Shown here: one piece after another, positions 33,468 through 41,967 of the stretch | Numbering within the stretch: position 1 is the stretch's first letter | Layout: the number at the start of each line of letters is the position of its first letter | DNA from: an uncultured Flavobacteriaceae bacterium | GTDB taxonomy: Bacteria > Bacteroidota > Bacteroidia > Flavobacteriales > Flavobacteriaceae | DNA length: 64,000 nucleotides | Direction of reading: 5' to 3' | Assembly: GCA_947493175.1 (NCBI GenBank) | Contig: CANLQD010000006.1 | Span: forward strand, 124,001-188,000 | Position numbers and translations under genes: made by a program | The notes under the pieces: generated by a model | Told to the model about the DNA's origin: nothing | Databases searched by the model: none | What the model saw: only the letters and a program-made list of their open reading frames with translations

Positions 33468-35672
33468 ATGACACAGGCTGCACTGGAAATAGAGAACAAG
33501 GAGATTGCCAAGCAATATAAAGAGTTGCTTCGCATCAGTTACCAGACCTTGTCCGCTAAGGACAAGAAACTGATACGTTCCGCTTTTGAGGTTGCTCTGG
33601 ATGCGCACAAAAATCAGCGCAGGAAATCCGGGGAAGCCTACATCTTTCATCCTATTGCGGTGGCCAAAATAGTAGCATCCGAAATCGGACTCGATGCTAT
33701 CTCAATCGCTTCTGCCCTATTACACGATGTGGTAGAGGATACCGAATATACCTTGGACGATATTGAACGAATGTTCGGGGAAACCGTGGCGCGTATCGTA
33801 GACGGACTCACCAAAATCGCCCATCTAAAGAAGGATATGAACATCTCCCAGCAGGCGGAGAATTTCCGAAAGATGTTGTTAACGCTTCATGATGATGTAA
33901 GGGTCATTATCATCAAAATTGCAGATCGGTACCACAATATGCTCACTATGGATGCCATGCCAGAGTATAAACAAGTAAAAATAGCATCCGAAACGCTCTA
34001 TATCTACGCGCCCTTGGCCCACAGGATCGGACTGTATAATATTAAGACAGAGTTAGAAGATCTTAGTTTAAAGTACACCGAACCAGAGGTGTATGAAGAC
34101 ATCCTGGGCAAAATAGAAGATTCAAAAGAAGAGCAACAGGCCTACATCGATTCGTTTAAAAAAGTAATCGAAACTTCGTTGAACGAAGAAAATCTAAACT
34201 ATACCATCAAAGGTCGTATGAAGTCCATTTTCTCTATGCGGCGCAAAATGAAGGCTCAAAATGTTGCTTTTGATGAGATTTACGACAAATTTGCCATCCG
34301 TATTATTTATCAATCGGATCGGCAGAATGAAAAGTTTTTGGCCTGGAAAATCTATTCCATCGTTACCGATCACTTTACACCCAACCCCGTTCGCCTACGA
34401 GACTGGATATCATCGCCCAAATCGACCGGTTATGAAGCGCTCCATATTACCGTTATGGGACCTAAGGGAAAATGGGTAGAAGTACAGATACGCAGTGAGC
34501 GCATGCATGAAATCGCCGAAAAGGGATATGCGGCGCATTTTAAATACAAACATGGCGATCAAAAAGAACAAGGTATCGAAATATGGTTGAACCGTTTACA
34601 GGAAGCTCTGGAAAACCCCAATACCAATGCTGTAGACTTCGTTGAGGAGTTTAAACTAAACCTTTACGCAAAAGAAATCTTCGTTTTCACCCCAAATGGG
34701 GAGTTGAAATCATTACCAAAAGGTGCCACTCCCCTAGACTTTGCCTTTAATATACATACTGAAGTGGGTATGCATACGAGAGGTGCCAAAGTGAACGGAA
34801 AATTGGTACCGCTCAACACCGCTTTGAGCAGTGGGGATCAGGTAGAAATCATCACCTCTGAACAAGCAAAACCCAATCAGAATTGGTTAGATTACGCTAC
34901 TACGGCACGAGCGCGCTCCAAAATAAAATCCTCTCTGAGAGAAGAACAAAAGAGCATAGCGCTTGAAGGAAAGGAAGTACTTCGCAGGAAACTCAAGAGC
35001 CAAAAAATCACGCTGAACGAGGATACGGTGAATAAAATGGTGTCTTACTTTAAGCTGAAGACCAGCCTAGACCTGTTTTACAGAGTGGGCATTGGTGCGA
35101 TCGACAACCAAATGATCAAGGATTTTGCGTCTTCATATAGCAATGCCTTTATTAATTTCTTTAAGAATAAAATTCGCAGGAACCCCGCTCCAGAAGATGT
35201 CAACAAAGAAGAAATTACCTCTAAATACGATTTGTTGGTATTTGGAAAAGAGGAGGAAAAATTGGATTACAAACTTTCCCAATGTTGCAACCCCATCCCG
35301 GGAGACGAAGTATTTGGTTTTGTTAGTGTTTCGGAAGGTATTAAAGTACACAAGAAAAACTGCCCCAATGCCATCTCACTGCAAAGTAATTATGCCTATC
35401 GTATTATTGCGGCTAAATGGATCGACTCTTCACAAGAGGAGTTCAAATCCGATATTCGACTCACCGGAATCGACAACCTTGGTCTTGTTAGCGAGATTAC
35501 GGAAGTTATCTCTGGCAACATGCATGTAAATATGCGTAATTTGAACTTTAGCACCGACGGCGGTACCTTTACGGGCAGCATCACAGTGGTCGTAAAAAAT
35601 AAGGGGATCCTAAAAAAACTAATGGAAAACCTCAAGCAAATAGACGGTATCGAAAAAGTTACCAGAGTGTAA
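33468..35672 (+). CDS. spoT: Bifunctional (p)ppGpp synthetase/hydrolase
   Basis: A 734-residue long RSH protein. The HD hydrolase domain is intact (HPIAVAKIVASEIG, ALLHDVVEDTEYTL near 84-97, GLTKIAHL, KIADRYHNMLTMDAMP), so it can break down (p)ppGpp. The synthetase region follows (about 235-350, with VAFDEIYDKFAIRIIY and STGYEALHITVMGP). A TGS domain starts near 402 (KEIFVFTPNGELKSLPKGAT), a zinc-finger-like CCNPIPGD near 606, and an ACT domain near 661-734. It sets ribosome and growth control under starvation. It is followed by the Fur-like gene and purA. A -7-like TATTTTTA with TTG 20 bp upstream lies just before it. Confidence 0.95.
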   Translation: MTQAALEIENKEIAKQYKELLRISYQTLSAKDKKLIRSAFEVALDAHKNQRRKSGEAYIFHPIAVAKIVASEIGLDAISIASALLHDVVEDTEYTLDDIERMFGETVARIVDGLTKIAHLKKDMNISQQAENFRKMLLTLHDDVRVIIIKIADRYHNMLTMDAMPEYKQVKIASETLYIYAPLAHRIGLYNIKTELEDLSLKYTEPEVYEDILGKIEDSKEEQQAYIDSFKKVIETSLNEENLNYTIKGRMKSIFSMRRKMKAQNVAFDEIYDKFAIRIIYQSDRQNEKFLAWKIYSIVTDHFTPNPVRLRDWISSPKSTGYEALHITVMGPKGKWVEVQIRSERMHEIAEKGYAAHFKYKHGDQKEQGIEIWLNRLQEALENPNTNAVDFVEEFKLNLYAKEIFVFTPNGELKSLPKGATPLDFAFNIHTEVGMHTRGAKVNGKLVPLNTALSSGDQVEIITSEQAKPNQNWLDYATTARARSKIKSSLREEQKSIALEGKEVLRRKLKSQKITLNEDTVNKMVSYFKLKTSLDLFYRVGIGAIDNQMIKDFASSYSNAFINFFKNKIRRNPAPEDVNKEEITSKYDLLVFGKEEEKLDYKLSQCCNPIPGDEVFGFVSVSEGIKVHKKNCPNAISLQSNYAYRIIAAKWIDSSQEEFKSDIRLTGIDNLGLVSEITEVISGNMHVNMRNLNFSTDGGTFTGSITVVVKNKGILKKLMENLKQIDGIEKVTRV

Positions 35673-35785
35673 TTAGAACCGGTCAGAACATACTGAACGA
35701 CTTCAAGGCAAGCACTATTCAGAAGATGTTCATTAGTTACCCAAAATGCGTTGCCGAAAGGATTTCACTAATCAAAATTTAACTG

Positions 35786-35793
35786 TACATTTG
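35786..35793 (+). promoter_or_regulatory. -7 box upstream of the Fur-like gene
   Basis: TACATTTG, an exact TAnnTTTG match, ends 25 bp before the ATG at 35819, giving a leader of about 20 nt. No -33 TTG stands at the ideal distance. Confidence 0.5.
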
Positions 35794-35818
35794 CGAATTG
35801 ATGTAGCGATAGTAAGTC

Positions 35819-36280
35819 ATGGCAAGCACAAAAAATCAAGAAATCGTTAAGAATGTATTCACCTCTTTCCTAGAGGATAACGGCCATAGGAAAACACCCG
35901 AGCGATACGCAATACTTCAAGAAATCTACGAAAGTGATGACCACTTCGATATCGAATCGTTGTACATCAACATGAAGAACAAAAATTATAGGGTAAGCCG
36001 GGCCACTTTGTACAACACTATTGAATTGTTATTGGAATGTAAACTGGTTCGAAAACATCAATTTGGAAAAAATCAGGCCCAATACGAAAAGTCCTATTTC
36101 GATCGTCAACATGATCATGTCATATTGACCGACACGGGTGAAGTAGTCGAATTTTGTGATCCCCGTATTCAATCCATCAAAAAAACCATCGAAGAGGTGT
36201 TCGATATAAAAATCAATAACCACTCCCTTTACTTTTATGGTACCAGAAATAAGGAAGAAGAAAAAGAAAGGGAAGCATAG
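35819..36280 (+). CDS. Fur-family metalloregulator
   Basis: A 153-residue Fur-family protein: winged helix about residues 10-85 (HRKTPERYAILQEIYESDDHF, then RVSRATLYNTIELLLECKLV) and a dimerization/metal domain with RQHDHVILTDTGEVVEF. The two CxxC pairs of classical Fur that bind structural zinc are absent (ILTDTG replaces the usual I-C-x-x-C-G), but regulatory-site histidines are kept. It may sense iron, zinc, manganese or peroxide; which cannot be decided. It lies between spoT and purA, 37 bp before purA, so it is probably co-transcribed with purA. Confidence 0.9.
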   Translation: MASTKNQEIVKNVFTSFLEDNGHRKTPERYAILQEIYESDDHFDIESLYINMKNKNYRVSRATLYNTIELLLECKLVRKHQFGKNQAQYEKSYFDRQHDHVILTDTGEVVEFCDPRIQSIKKTIEEVFDIKINNHSLYFYGTRNKEEEKEREA

Positions 36281-36317
36281 CATACAAAACAACTAACCAA
36301 AAAAGAAGCACTTTATA

Positions 36318-37589
36318 ATGGCGGTAGACTTACTACTAGGATTACAATGGGGAGACGAAGGAAAAGGAAAAATCGTTGACGTACTGACCAATAATTATGA
36401 CATTATTGCACGGTTTCAAGGGGGGCCAAACGCGGGGCATACCTTGGAATTCGATGGAATAAAACACGTACTGCACACCATACCATCGGGAATTTTTCAT
36501 AAGAACGCTATCAACGTGGTCGGTAACGGGGTAGTGATCGATCCCGTAATCTTCAAAAAAGAACTGGATAATCTTCAAAAGTTCAACCTCGATATTCACT
36601 CGAAATTATTGATTTCAAGAAAAGCCCATTTAATTTTACCTACCCATCGCTTGTTGGATGCAGCCTCCGAAGCCTCAAAGGGAAAGGCAAAAATAGGCTC
36701 TACCCTAAAAGGAATAGGCCCTACATACATGGACAAAACAGGGCGAAACGGTATCCGCGTAGGTGACCTCGAAATGAGCGATTGGGAAGAAAAGTATCGC
36801 TCATTGGCCGACAAACACGAATCAATGATCGCCTATTACGATGTGCAGCTCGATTATGACCTGAAAGATTTGGAAGATGATTTTTTTGAAGCGGTCGAAG
36901 AACTCAAAAAATTAACCTTTATCGATAGCGAGGAATACCTATACCAAGCACAAAAGGACGGAAAGAAAATTTTGGCCGAGGGCGCTCAAGGCTCTTTGTT
37001 GGATATCGATTTTGGCACCTACCCCTATGTAACCTCTAGCAATACTACGGCCGCAGGGGCCTGTACAGGTCTTGGAGTGGCACCTAACCAGATTGGTGAA
37101 GTATTTGGAATTTTTAAGGCCTATGCTACACGGGTCGGAAGCGGTCCTTTTCCCACCGAATTATTCGATGCCGATGGCGAAACCATGGGTCGTGTCGGAA
37201 ACGAATTTGGTGCAACCACCGGTAGACCAAGACGTTGTGGTTGGCTTGATCTCGTAGCTCTTAAATATGCCGTTCAGGTCAATGGCGTTACGGCCCTGAT
37301 GATGATGAAAGGTGATGTATTGAGCGGATTTGAACAACTAAAGGTCTGTACTTCGTACAACTACAAAGGGGATATCATCACCCACCTTCCTTACAATATC
37401 GACCCTGAAAATATAACACCGATATACACCGAAATGGAAGGATGGGCGCAAGACTTAACGAAAATGGATAGTCCTGATCAGTTCCCAAAGAATTTGAACG
37501 ATTATATACATTTCTTGGAAAAAGAACTGGGAGTTCCCATCAAAATTGTATCTGTAGGACCCGATCGTACACAGACCATCCACCGATAA
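36318..37589 (+). CDS. purA: Adenylosuccinate synthase
   Basis: A 423-residue PurA of normal length. It joins IMP and aspartate with GTP in AMP synthesis. Motifs: LLLGLQWGDEGKGKIVDVLT (P-loop and catalytic Asp13), GGPNAGHTLEFDG with catalytic His, GPTYMDKTGRNGIRVGD, EGAQGSLLDIDFGTYPYVTS, SGPFPTELFD and TTGRPRRCGWLDLVALKYA. Followed immediately by a UUCG-capped terminator whose stem begins at the stop codon. Confidence 0.98.
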   Translation: MAVDLLLGLQWGDEGKGKIVDVLTNNYDIIARFQGGPNAGHTLEFDGIKHVLHTIPSGIFHKNAINVVGNGVVIDPVIFKKELDNLQKFNLDIHSKLLISRKAHLILPTHRLLDAASEASKGKAKIGSTLKGIGPTYMDKTGRNGIRVGDLEMSDWEEKYRSLADKHESMIAYYDVQLDYDLKDLEDDFFEAVEELKKLTFIDSEEYLYQAQKDGKKILAEGAQGSLLDIDFGTYPYVTSSNTTAAGACTGLGVAPNQIGEVFGIFKAYATRVGSGPFPTELFDADGETMGRVGNEFGATTGRPRRCGWLDLVALKYAVQVNGVTALMMMKGDVLSGFEQLKVCTSYNYKGDIITHLPYNIDPENITPIYTEMEGWAQDLTKMDSPDQFPKNLNDYIHFLEKELGVPIKIVSVGPDRTQTIHR

Positions 37590-37616
37590 AAAAAGCCACT
37601 TTCGAGTGGCTTTTTT
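37589..37616 (+). terminator. Rho-independent terminator after purA
   Basis: GCCACT pairs with AGTGGC around a TTCG tetraloop, extended by six A on the left and six T on the right. It starts at the last base of the purA stop codon. The A/T arms make it usable in both directions. Confidence 0.92.
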
Positions 37617-37655
37617 ATTTCCTATATTTAGCGGATACTTCGAAACCAAACTTCC

Positions 37656-40600
37656 ATGAAATTATTTCCATCACAGACCATCTACCTATGCCTTTTGCTT
37701 TTGGTAATTGCCAGTTGCAATAAGAACAAAGAGGGCTTCATTGATATCCAAAAAGGAAACCGTATTATACTTTTAGGTAACAACTTGGGCTCCCGAATGG
37801 GCAACTATGGCCTTTTTGAAACCGAGTTGCATGCGCGTTATCCACAATCCGAACTATTTATCAGAAATATGTGCGACGGGGGTGACACCCCAGGCTTTCG
37901 ACCTCATTCGGGACGTATGGACCCCTGGGCCTTTGAAGGTGCTGAGCAGTTTCAGAACGAATTGGCCAAAAATTCAGGAAGCGAAGGCGTTTTCGAAAAG
38001 CCTGATGAATGGCTTCACAGATTGTCTACTGACATCATCATTGCCTTTTTTGGGTACAACGAATCCTTTGAAGGTACTGATGGACTGGATGACTTCAAAA
38101 AAGAGCTGACTGCTTTTATAGAACATACCCTGTCCCAAAAATACAATGATTCCACACCCCCGAAGTTGGTATTGGTGTCCCCTATCGCCTATGAAAATCT
38201 TTCAGAAACAAAAGACCTACCCGAAGGCATAGAGGAAAACAAGAATTTAAAGCTGTATACCCAGGCGATGGCCGAAGTCAGCAAAAAACACCAAATACCT
38301 TTCGTAGATGTGTTTGAAACCTCACAACAGTGGTATGCTGAAAACGGTCCGCTTACCATCGATGGTTTTCAATTAAATGCAACGGGGTATGAAAAACTTT
38401 CAAAACTGTTGGCCGATATTGTTTTTGGGGAAAGCTTAATCGATAAAACTATAGATAAGAAGCTTTTGACTGAAGCGGTTCAAGACAAAAATTTTTACTG
38501 GCAAAACGATTATAAAATTCCGAATGGCGTGCATGTCTTCGGCCGAAGACACGCCCCTTATGGTCCGGACAACTATCCGTACGAACTACAGAAAATAAGG
38601 GAAATGACCACCATCAGGGATACCATGATCTGGTCGATCGCGCAAGGAAGGGAATACGATCTGGTCGGGGCCGATGCCAACACCACTGCACTACCTCCCG
38701 TAGCGACCAATTACAAAATGGGAGATACCGAAGACCCTGCCAACTACTTATATGGGGAAGATGCCCTAAAAACGTTTCAACTACCCCAAGGATATCAAAT
38801 AGAACTCTTTGCCTCGGAGAAAGAATTTCCCGATTTGGCCAATCCCGTACAGCTATCTTTTGACAACAGGGGGCGACTCTGGGTGGCCGTAATGCCTTCT
38901 TATCCACATTACAGACCTGGAGACCCAAAGCCTAATGACAAGCTGCTTATCCTAGAAGATACCGATGGTGATGGAAAAGCCGATAAGCAGACTACCTTTT
39001 TAGACCAATTACATCTTCCGATCGGTTTTGAGTTCGCCCCGGAAGGCGTTTATGTAAGTCAAGGTACCAATTTAAAATTATACACCGATACCGATGGGGA
39101 TGACAAAGCCGATAAGGAGGAAATTATACTGAGTGGATTCGATGACCACGACACGCATCATGCCATTTCTGCGTTTTGTGCGGATCCCTCGGGGGCCTTT
39201 TACATGGCAGAAGGCGTGTTTTTACATACCAATGTGGAAACCCCGTACGGCCCCGTACGTGCCACAAATGGTGGTTTTTATCGGTATAGCCCGCAAAGAA
39301 GCAGATTAGAGCGTGTAGCACAGGTAAGTATTCCAAACCCATGGGGAATTGCATTTGATGCCTGGGGACAGGATTTCTTTATTGAGACATCAGGAACCAA
39401 AATGCATTGGATGATGCCCAGTACCCTTAATCCCATTTATGGTATAGCCTCCCCCCTGACCGAAGACCTTATTGAAAAAGACCATCGTGTACGACCTACC
39501 TCCGGACTCGAATTCGTATCGAGCGGCCATTTTCCCGATGACGTGCAGGGCGACATACTCCTAGGAAACACCATTGGTTTTTTGGGGCTAAAACAGCATC
39601 AAGTAGCCGAAGACGGTACCGGTTTCAAAACGAGTCACCGACAGGATCTGCTGACCAGTTCCGACCCTAATTTCCGTCCTGTAGATATCGAATTTGCTCC
39701 AGATGGTTCGCTTTACATGGTAGACTGGCACAATGTGTTGGTCGGGCATATGCAACACAATGCCCGGGACCCGCTAAGGGACCACGTGCACGGCCGTATT
39801 TATCGAATCACCTACCCTTCCCGCCCATTGGTAGTACCTCCAAAGGTAGCGAGTGCCAGTATCGATGAGCTCTTGGGCAATTTAAAACTTCCCGAATACC
39901 GCAGTCGGTATCGTAGCCGACGTGAGCTGCGCGGAAGGGATAAAGAAACGGTTTCGGGCAAATTAAAAGAATGGGTCGCTTCATTGGATGCTTCGGATAC
40001 CAAGTATGAACATTATTTGCTGGAAGCGCTCTGGGTATCGTGGGGACTGAATGAAATAGATGCCGATTTGTTAAACTCGTTGCTTTCTGCAAAAGACCAC
40101 CGCGCTCGGGCCGCCGCCGTTCGAGTACTACGGTATATGGGGCATCAAATTGAAAATCACAACGAATTGATGCAGTTGGCCGCCGATGACCCGCACGGTC
40201 GCGTACGGCTAGAGGCAATCGTAGCCGCTTCATGGTTAGCGCCTGAAATCGGTAAAAAAGTATTGGATGTGGCGCAAAAACATCCCCTAGATCGTTGGAT
40301 GAAAGACTCCTATGACTTTGCCCGTACAAGGCTTTCGGGAGTATTCAAGGAAAAAGATCCGGATATGGCCATCGCCTCCCATTTAAAGGGAGACGATTTT
40401 GAACGCTTCAAGCAAGGCAAAAAAATCTACGAAACCGAAGGTTACTGCATTACCTGCCATCAAGAAAATGGCGGAGGATTACAGGCCGGTGGTTACCCGA
40501 CCTTGGTAGATCAAAACTGGGTCCTCGGCAGTGAAGAACGCCTGATCAAGTTAACCTTGAACGGCCTCTACGGCCCCATGAACGTTATGGGCATCCACTA

Positions 40601-40805
40601 CGAAGGGCAAGTGCCCATGCTGGCCTTCCGTGATATCCTGAAAGACGAGGAAATCGCAGCGGTACTCACCTATGTTCGTAATGCCTTTGGCAACAAAGCC
40701 TCTGTGATAGCACCTGAAACCGTCAAAAAAATACGGAAAGCCACCGAAGACAAAGAGGGCTTTTGGACTCCCGACGAATTACTAAAACTACACCCCGATG
40801 AATAG
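37656..40805 (+). CDS. PVC-type heme-binding CxxCH protein: SGNH-like domain, propeller, HEAT, cytochrome c
   Basis: A 1049-residue exported lipoprotein (lipobox LLLVIASC, Cys21). In order: an SGNH/GDSL-like domain (about 30-270, but the GDS serine position reads G-N-N and the C-terminal D-x-x-H reads D-G-F-Q), a PQQ/NHL-type propeller of the membrane-bound dehydrogenase family (about 365-720, with DTDGDGKADK and DTDGDDKADK calcium-like loops), a HEAT-like helical part (about 780-900), and a cytochrome c domain with CITCH at 931-935 and a Met ligand candidate near 976. Such proteins in Planctomycetes and Bacteroidota are tied to sugar catabolism and electron transfer. The ThuA gene overlaps it by 8 bp. 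Confidence 0.88.
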   Translation: MKLFPSQTIYLCLLLLVIASCNKNKEGFIDIQKGNRIILLGNNLGSRMGNYGLFETELHARYPQSELFIRNMCDGGDTPGFRPHSGRMDPWAFEGAEQFQNELAKNSGSEGVFEKPDEWLHRLSTDIIIAFFGYNESFEGTDGLDDFKKELTAFIEHTLSQKYNDSTPPKLVLVSPIAYENLSETKDLPEGIEENKNLKLYTQAMAEVSKKHQIPFVDVFETSQQWYAENGPLTIDGFQLNATGYEKLSKLLADIVFGESLIDKTIDKKLLTEAVQDKNFYWQNDYKIPNGVHVFGRRHAPYGPDNYPYELQKIREMTTIRDTMIWSIAQGREYDLVGADANTTALPPVATNYKMGDTEDPANYLYGEDALKTFQLPQGYQIELFASEKEFPDLANPVQLSFDNRGRLWVAVMPSYPHYRPGDPKPNDKLLILEDTDGDGKADKQTTFLDQLHLPIGFEFAPEGVYVSQGTNLKLYTDTDGDDKADKEEIILSGFDDHDTHHAISAFCADPSGAFYMAEGVFLHTNVETPYGPVRATNGGFYRYSPQRSRLERVAQVSIPNPWGIAFDAWGQDFFIETSGTKMHWMMPSTLNPIYGIASPLTEDLIEKDHRVRPTSGLEFVSSGHFPDDVQGDILLGNTIGFLGLKQHQVAEDGTGFKTSHRQDLLTSSDPNFRPVDIEFAPDGSLYMVDWHNVLVGHMQHNARDPLRDHVHGRIYRITYPSRPLVVPPKVASASIDELLGNLKLPEYRSRYRSRRELRGRDKETVSGKLKEWVASLDASDTKYEHYLLEALWVSWGLNEIDADLLNSLLSAKDHRARAAAVRVLRYMGHQIENHNELMQLAADDPHGRVRLEAIVAASWLAPEIGKKVLDVAQKHPLDRWMKDSYDFARTRLSGVFKEKDPDMAIASHLKGDDFERFKQGKKIYETEGYCITCHQENGGGLQAGGYPTLVDQNWVLGSEERLIKLTLNGLYGPMNVMGIHYEGQVPMLAFRDILKDEEIAAVLTYVRNAFGNKASVIAPETVKKIRKATEDKEGFWTPDELLKLHPDE

Positions 40806-41850
40806 CACCTATCAAAAATTTAGTATTCTTACCATTAGGCATCTATGGCAGTTACCGCTCGTTGTTGTATTGATTTGCGTCGGTTTCTTTTCCTCATGCG
40901 GTGATAAAAAGGACAAAAAAGCACCTACCATGGAATCGACCTCGGCCAAAGCGTTGGAGGAGCTGCAAGTCCCCCACATTGTTTTTGTAACGGGAGACGA
41001 GGAATACCGATCGGAAGAATCAATGCCTATGTTGGCCAAACTCGTTAAACGTGAACTGGGGGCACAAGTAACCATTTGTTATGCGGTAGACTCAGCAGGT
41101 TTCATCGCCCCGAACAGAACAGATCATATCGAGGGGTTGGAAGCTCTTGAAACTGCCGACCTCATGGTCATCTTCACCCGTTTTCGAACGCTTCCGGCCA
41201 ATGAACGCAAATACATTACCGACTTTGCCGAATCCGGAAAACCAATGGTAGGTTTTCGAACGGCGACCCATGCATTCAAATATGAAAACGATTCGATCCT
41301 CCTTTATTGGAACGATGAGTGGCCCACCAAGGTATTCGGTCAACAATGGATTACCCATCACGGCCATTTCGATGATGGAGCACATCCTTTGACACAGGTG
41401 AATCTTATAGACAGTGTAGAACACCCTATTTTAAATGGTTTCGAGCCCGTACAAACATATTCTTGGCTCTATCATGTAGATGGCGGGGATTGGGAATTGT
41501 ACGGCGATAGCACTCCCTTGTTGCAAGGGACTTCCTTAAAATCAAAACATGAAATGGAAGGGCGGCTCGACGAGTTTCCGATAACCAACCCGGTTGCTTG
41601 GACTAAAAGTTACACTGGTAACTCCGGTAAAAAAGCAAGAGTGTTCTTCACCACCTTGGGGCACCCTTACGACTTTAAGCTTCCCGAAGTACGCAAACTG
41701 GCACTAAATGGTATCTTTTGGGCTATGGGAAAAGAAACAAACATTCCCAAAGATGGAACCAACGTAACACTTGATGCACCCTACGAACCGAACAATTCGG
41801 GTTTTGGGGAACGCTACAAAAAAGGACAAAGTCCCAAACAAATTGACTGA
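40798..41850 (+). CDS. ThuA-like domain lipoprotein
   Basis: A 350-residue exported protein with a long signal ending in GFFSSC (lipobox Cys near 34). The ThuA-like domain (glutamine-amidotransferase-like fold) covers about 55-300: HIVFVTGDEEYRSEESMPML, EALETADLMVIFTRFRTLP, ITDFAESGKPMVGFRTATHA with the conserved T-x-H, VDGGDWELYGD and VFFTTLGHPYDFKLPEVRKL. ThuA proteins act in trehalose or other sugar catabolism and are often paired with PVC-type heme-binding proteins. The 8-bp overlap with the preceding gene supports a joint function. Confidence 0.9.
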   Translation: MNSTYQKFSILTIRHLWQLPLVVVLICVGFFSSCGDKKDKKAPTMESTSAKALEELQVPHIVFVTGDEEYRSEESMPMLAKLVKRELGAQVTICYAVDSAGFIAPNRTDHIEGLEALETADLMVIFTRFRTLPANERKYITDFAESGKPMVGFRTATHAFKYENDSILLYWNDEWPTKVFGQQWITHHGHFDDGAHPLTQVNLIDSVEHPILNGFEPVQTYSWLYHVDGGDWELYGDSTPLLQGTSLKSKHEMEGRLDEFPITNPVAWTKSYTGNSGKKARVFFTTLGHPYDFKLPEVRKLALNGIFWAMGKETNIPKDGTNVTLDAPYEPNNSGFGERYKKGQSPKQID

Positions 41851-41943
41851 TATCATTTGAACTTTGAAGCAGGGACAGTGTTATAAGCCAAACATATGCT
41901 CCTAAAACTATGCTAAACTATAAACTACTGCTTCAAAAAATCC

Positions 41944-41951
41944 TATTTTTG
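41944..41951 (+). promoter_or_regulatory. -7 box of the OstA-like operon
   Basis: TATTTTTG matches TAnnTTTG and ends 16 bp before the TTG start at 41968, giving a very short leader. This makes the OstA-like gene the first gene of a new transcription unit after the thuA gene. Confidence 0.5.
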
Positions 41952-41967
41952 GTCAAAATTTTCAGGA

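Noticed and set aside
39808..40329. Long antisense open frame inside the PVC-type gene
   Set aside because: Composition is that of a reverse reading of coding DNA, with no promoter, ribosome-binding site or recognisable domain; several similar antisense frames (for example in 21508-21975 and 60777-61205) were left out for the same reason.
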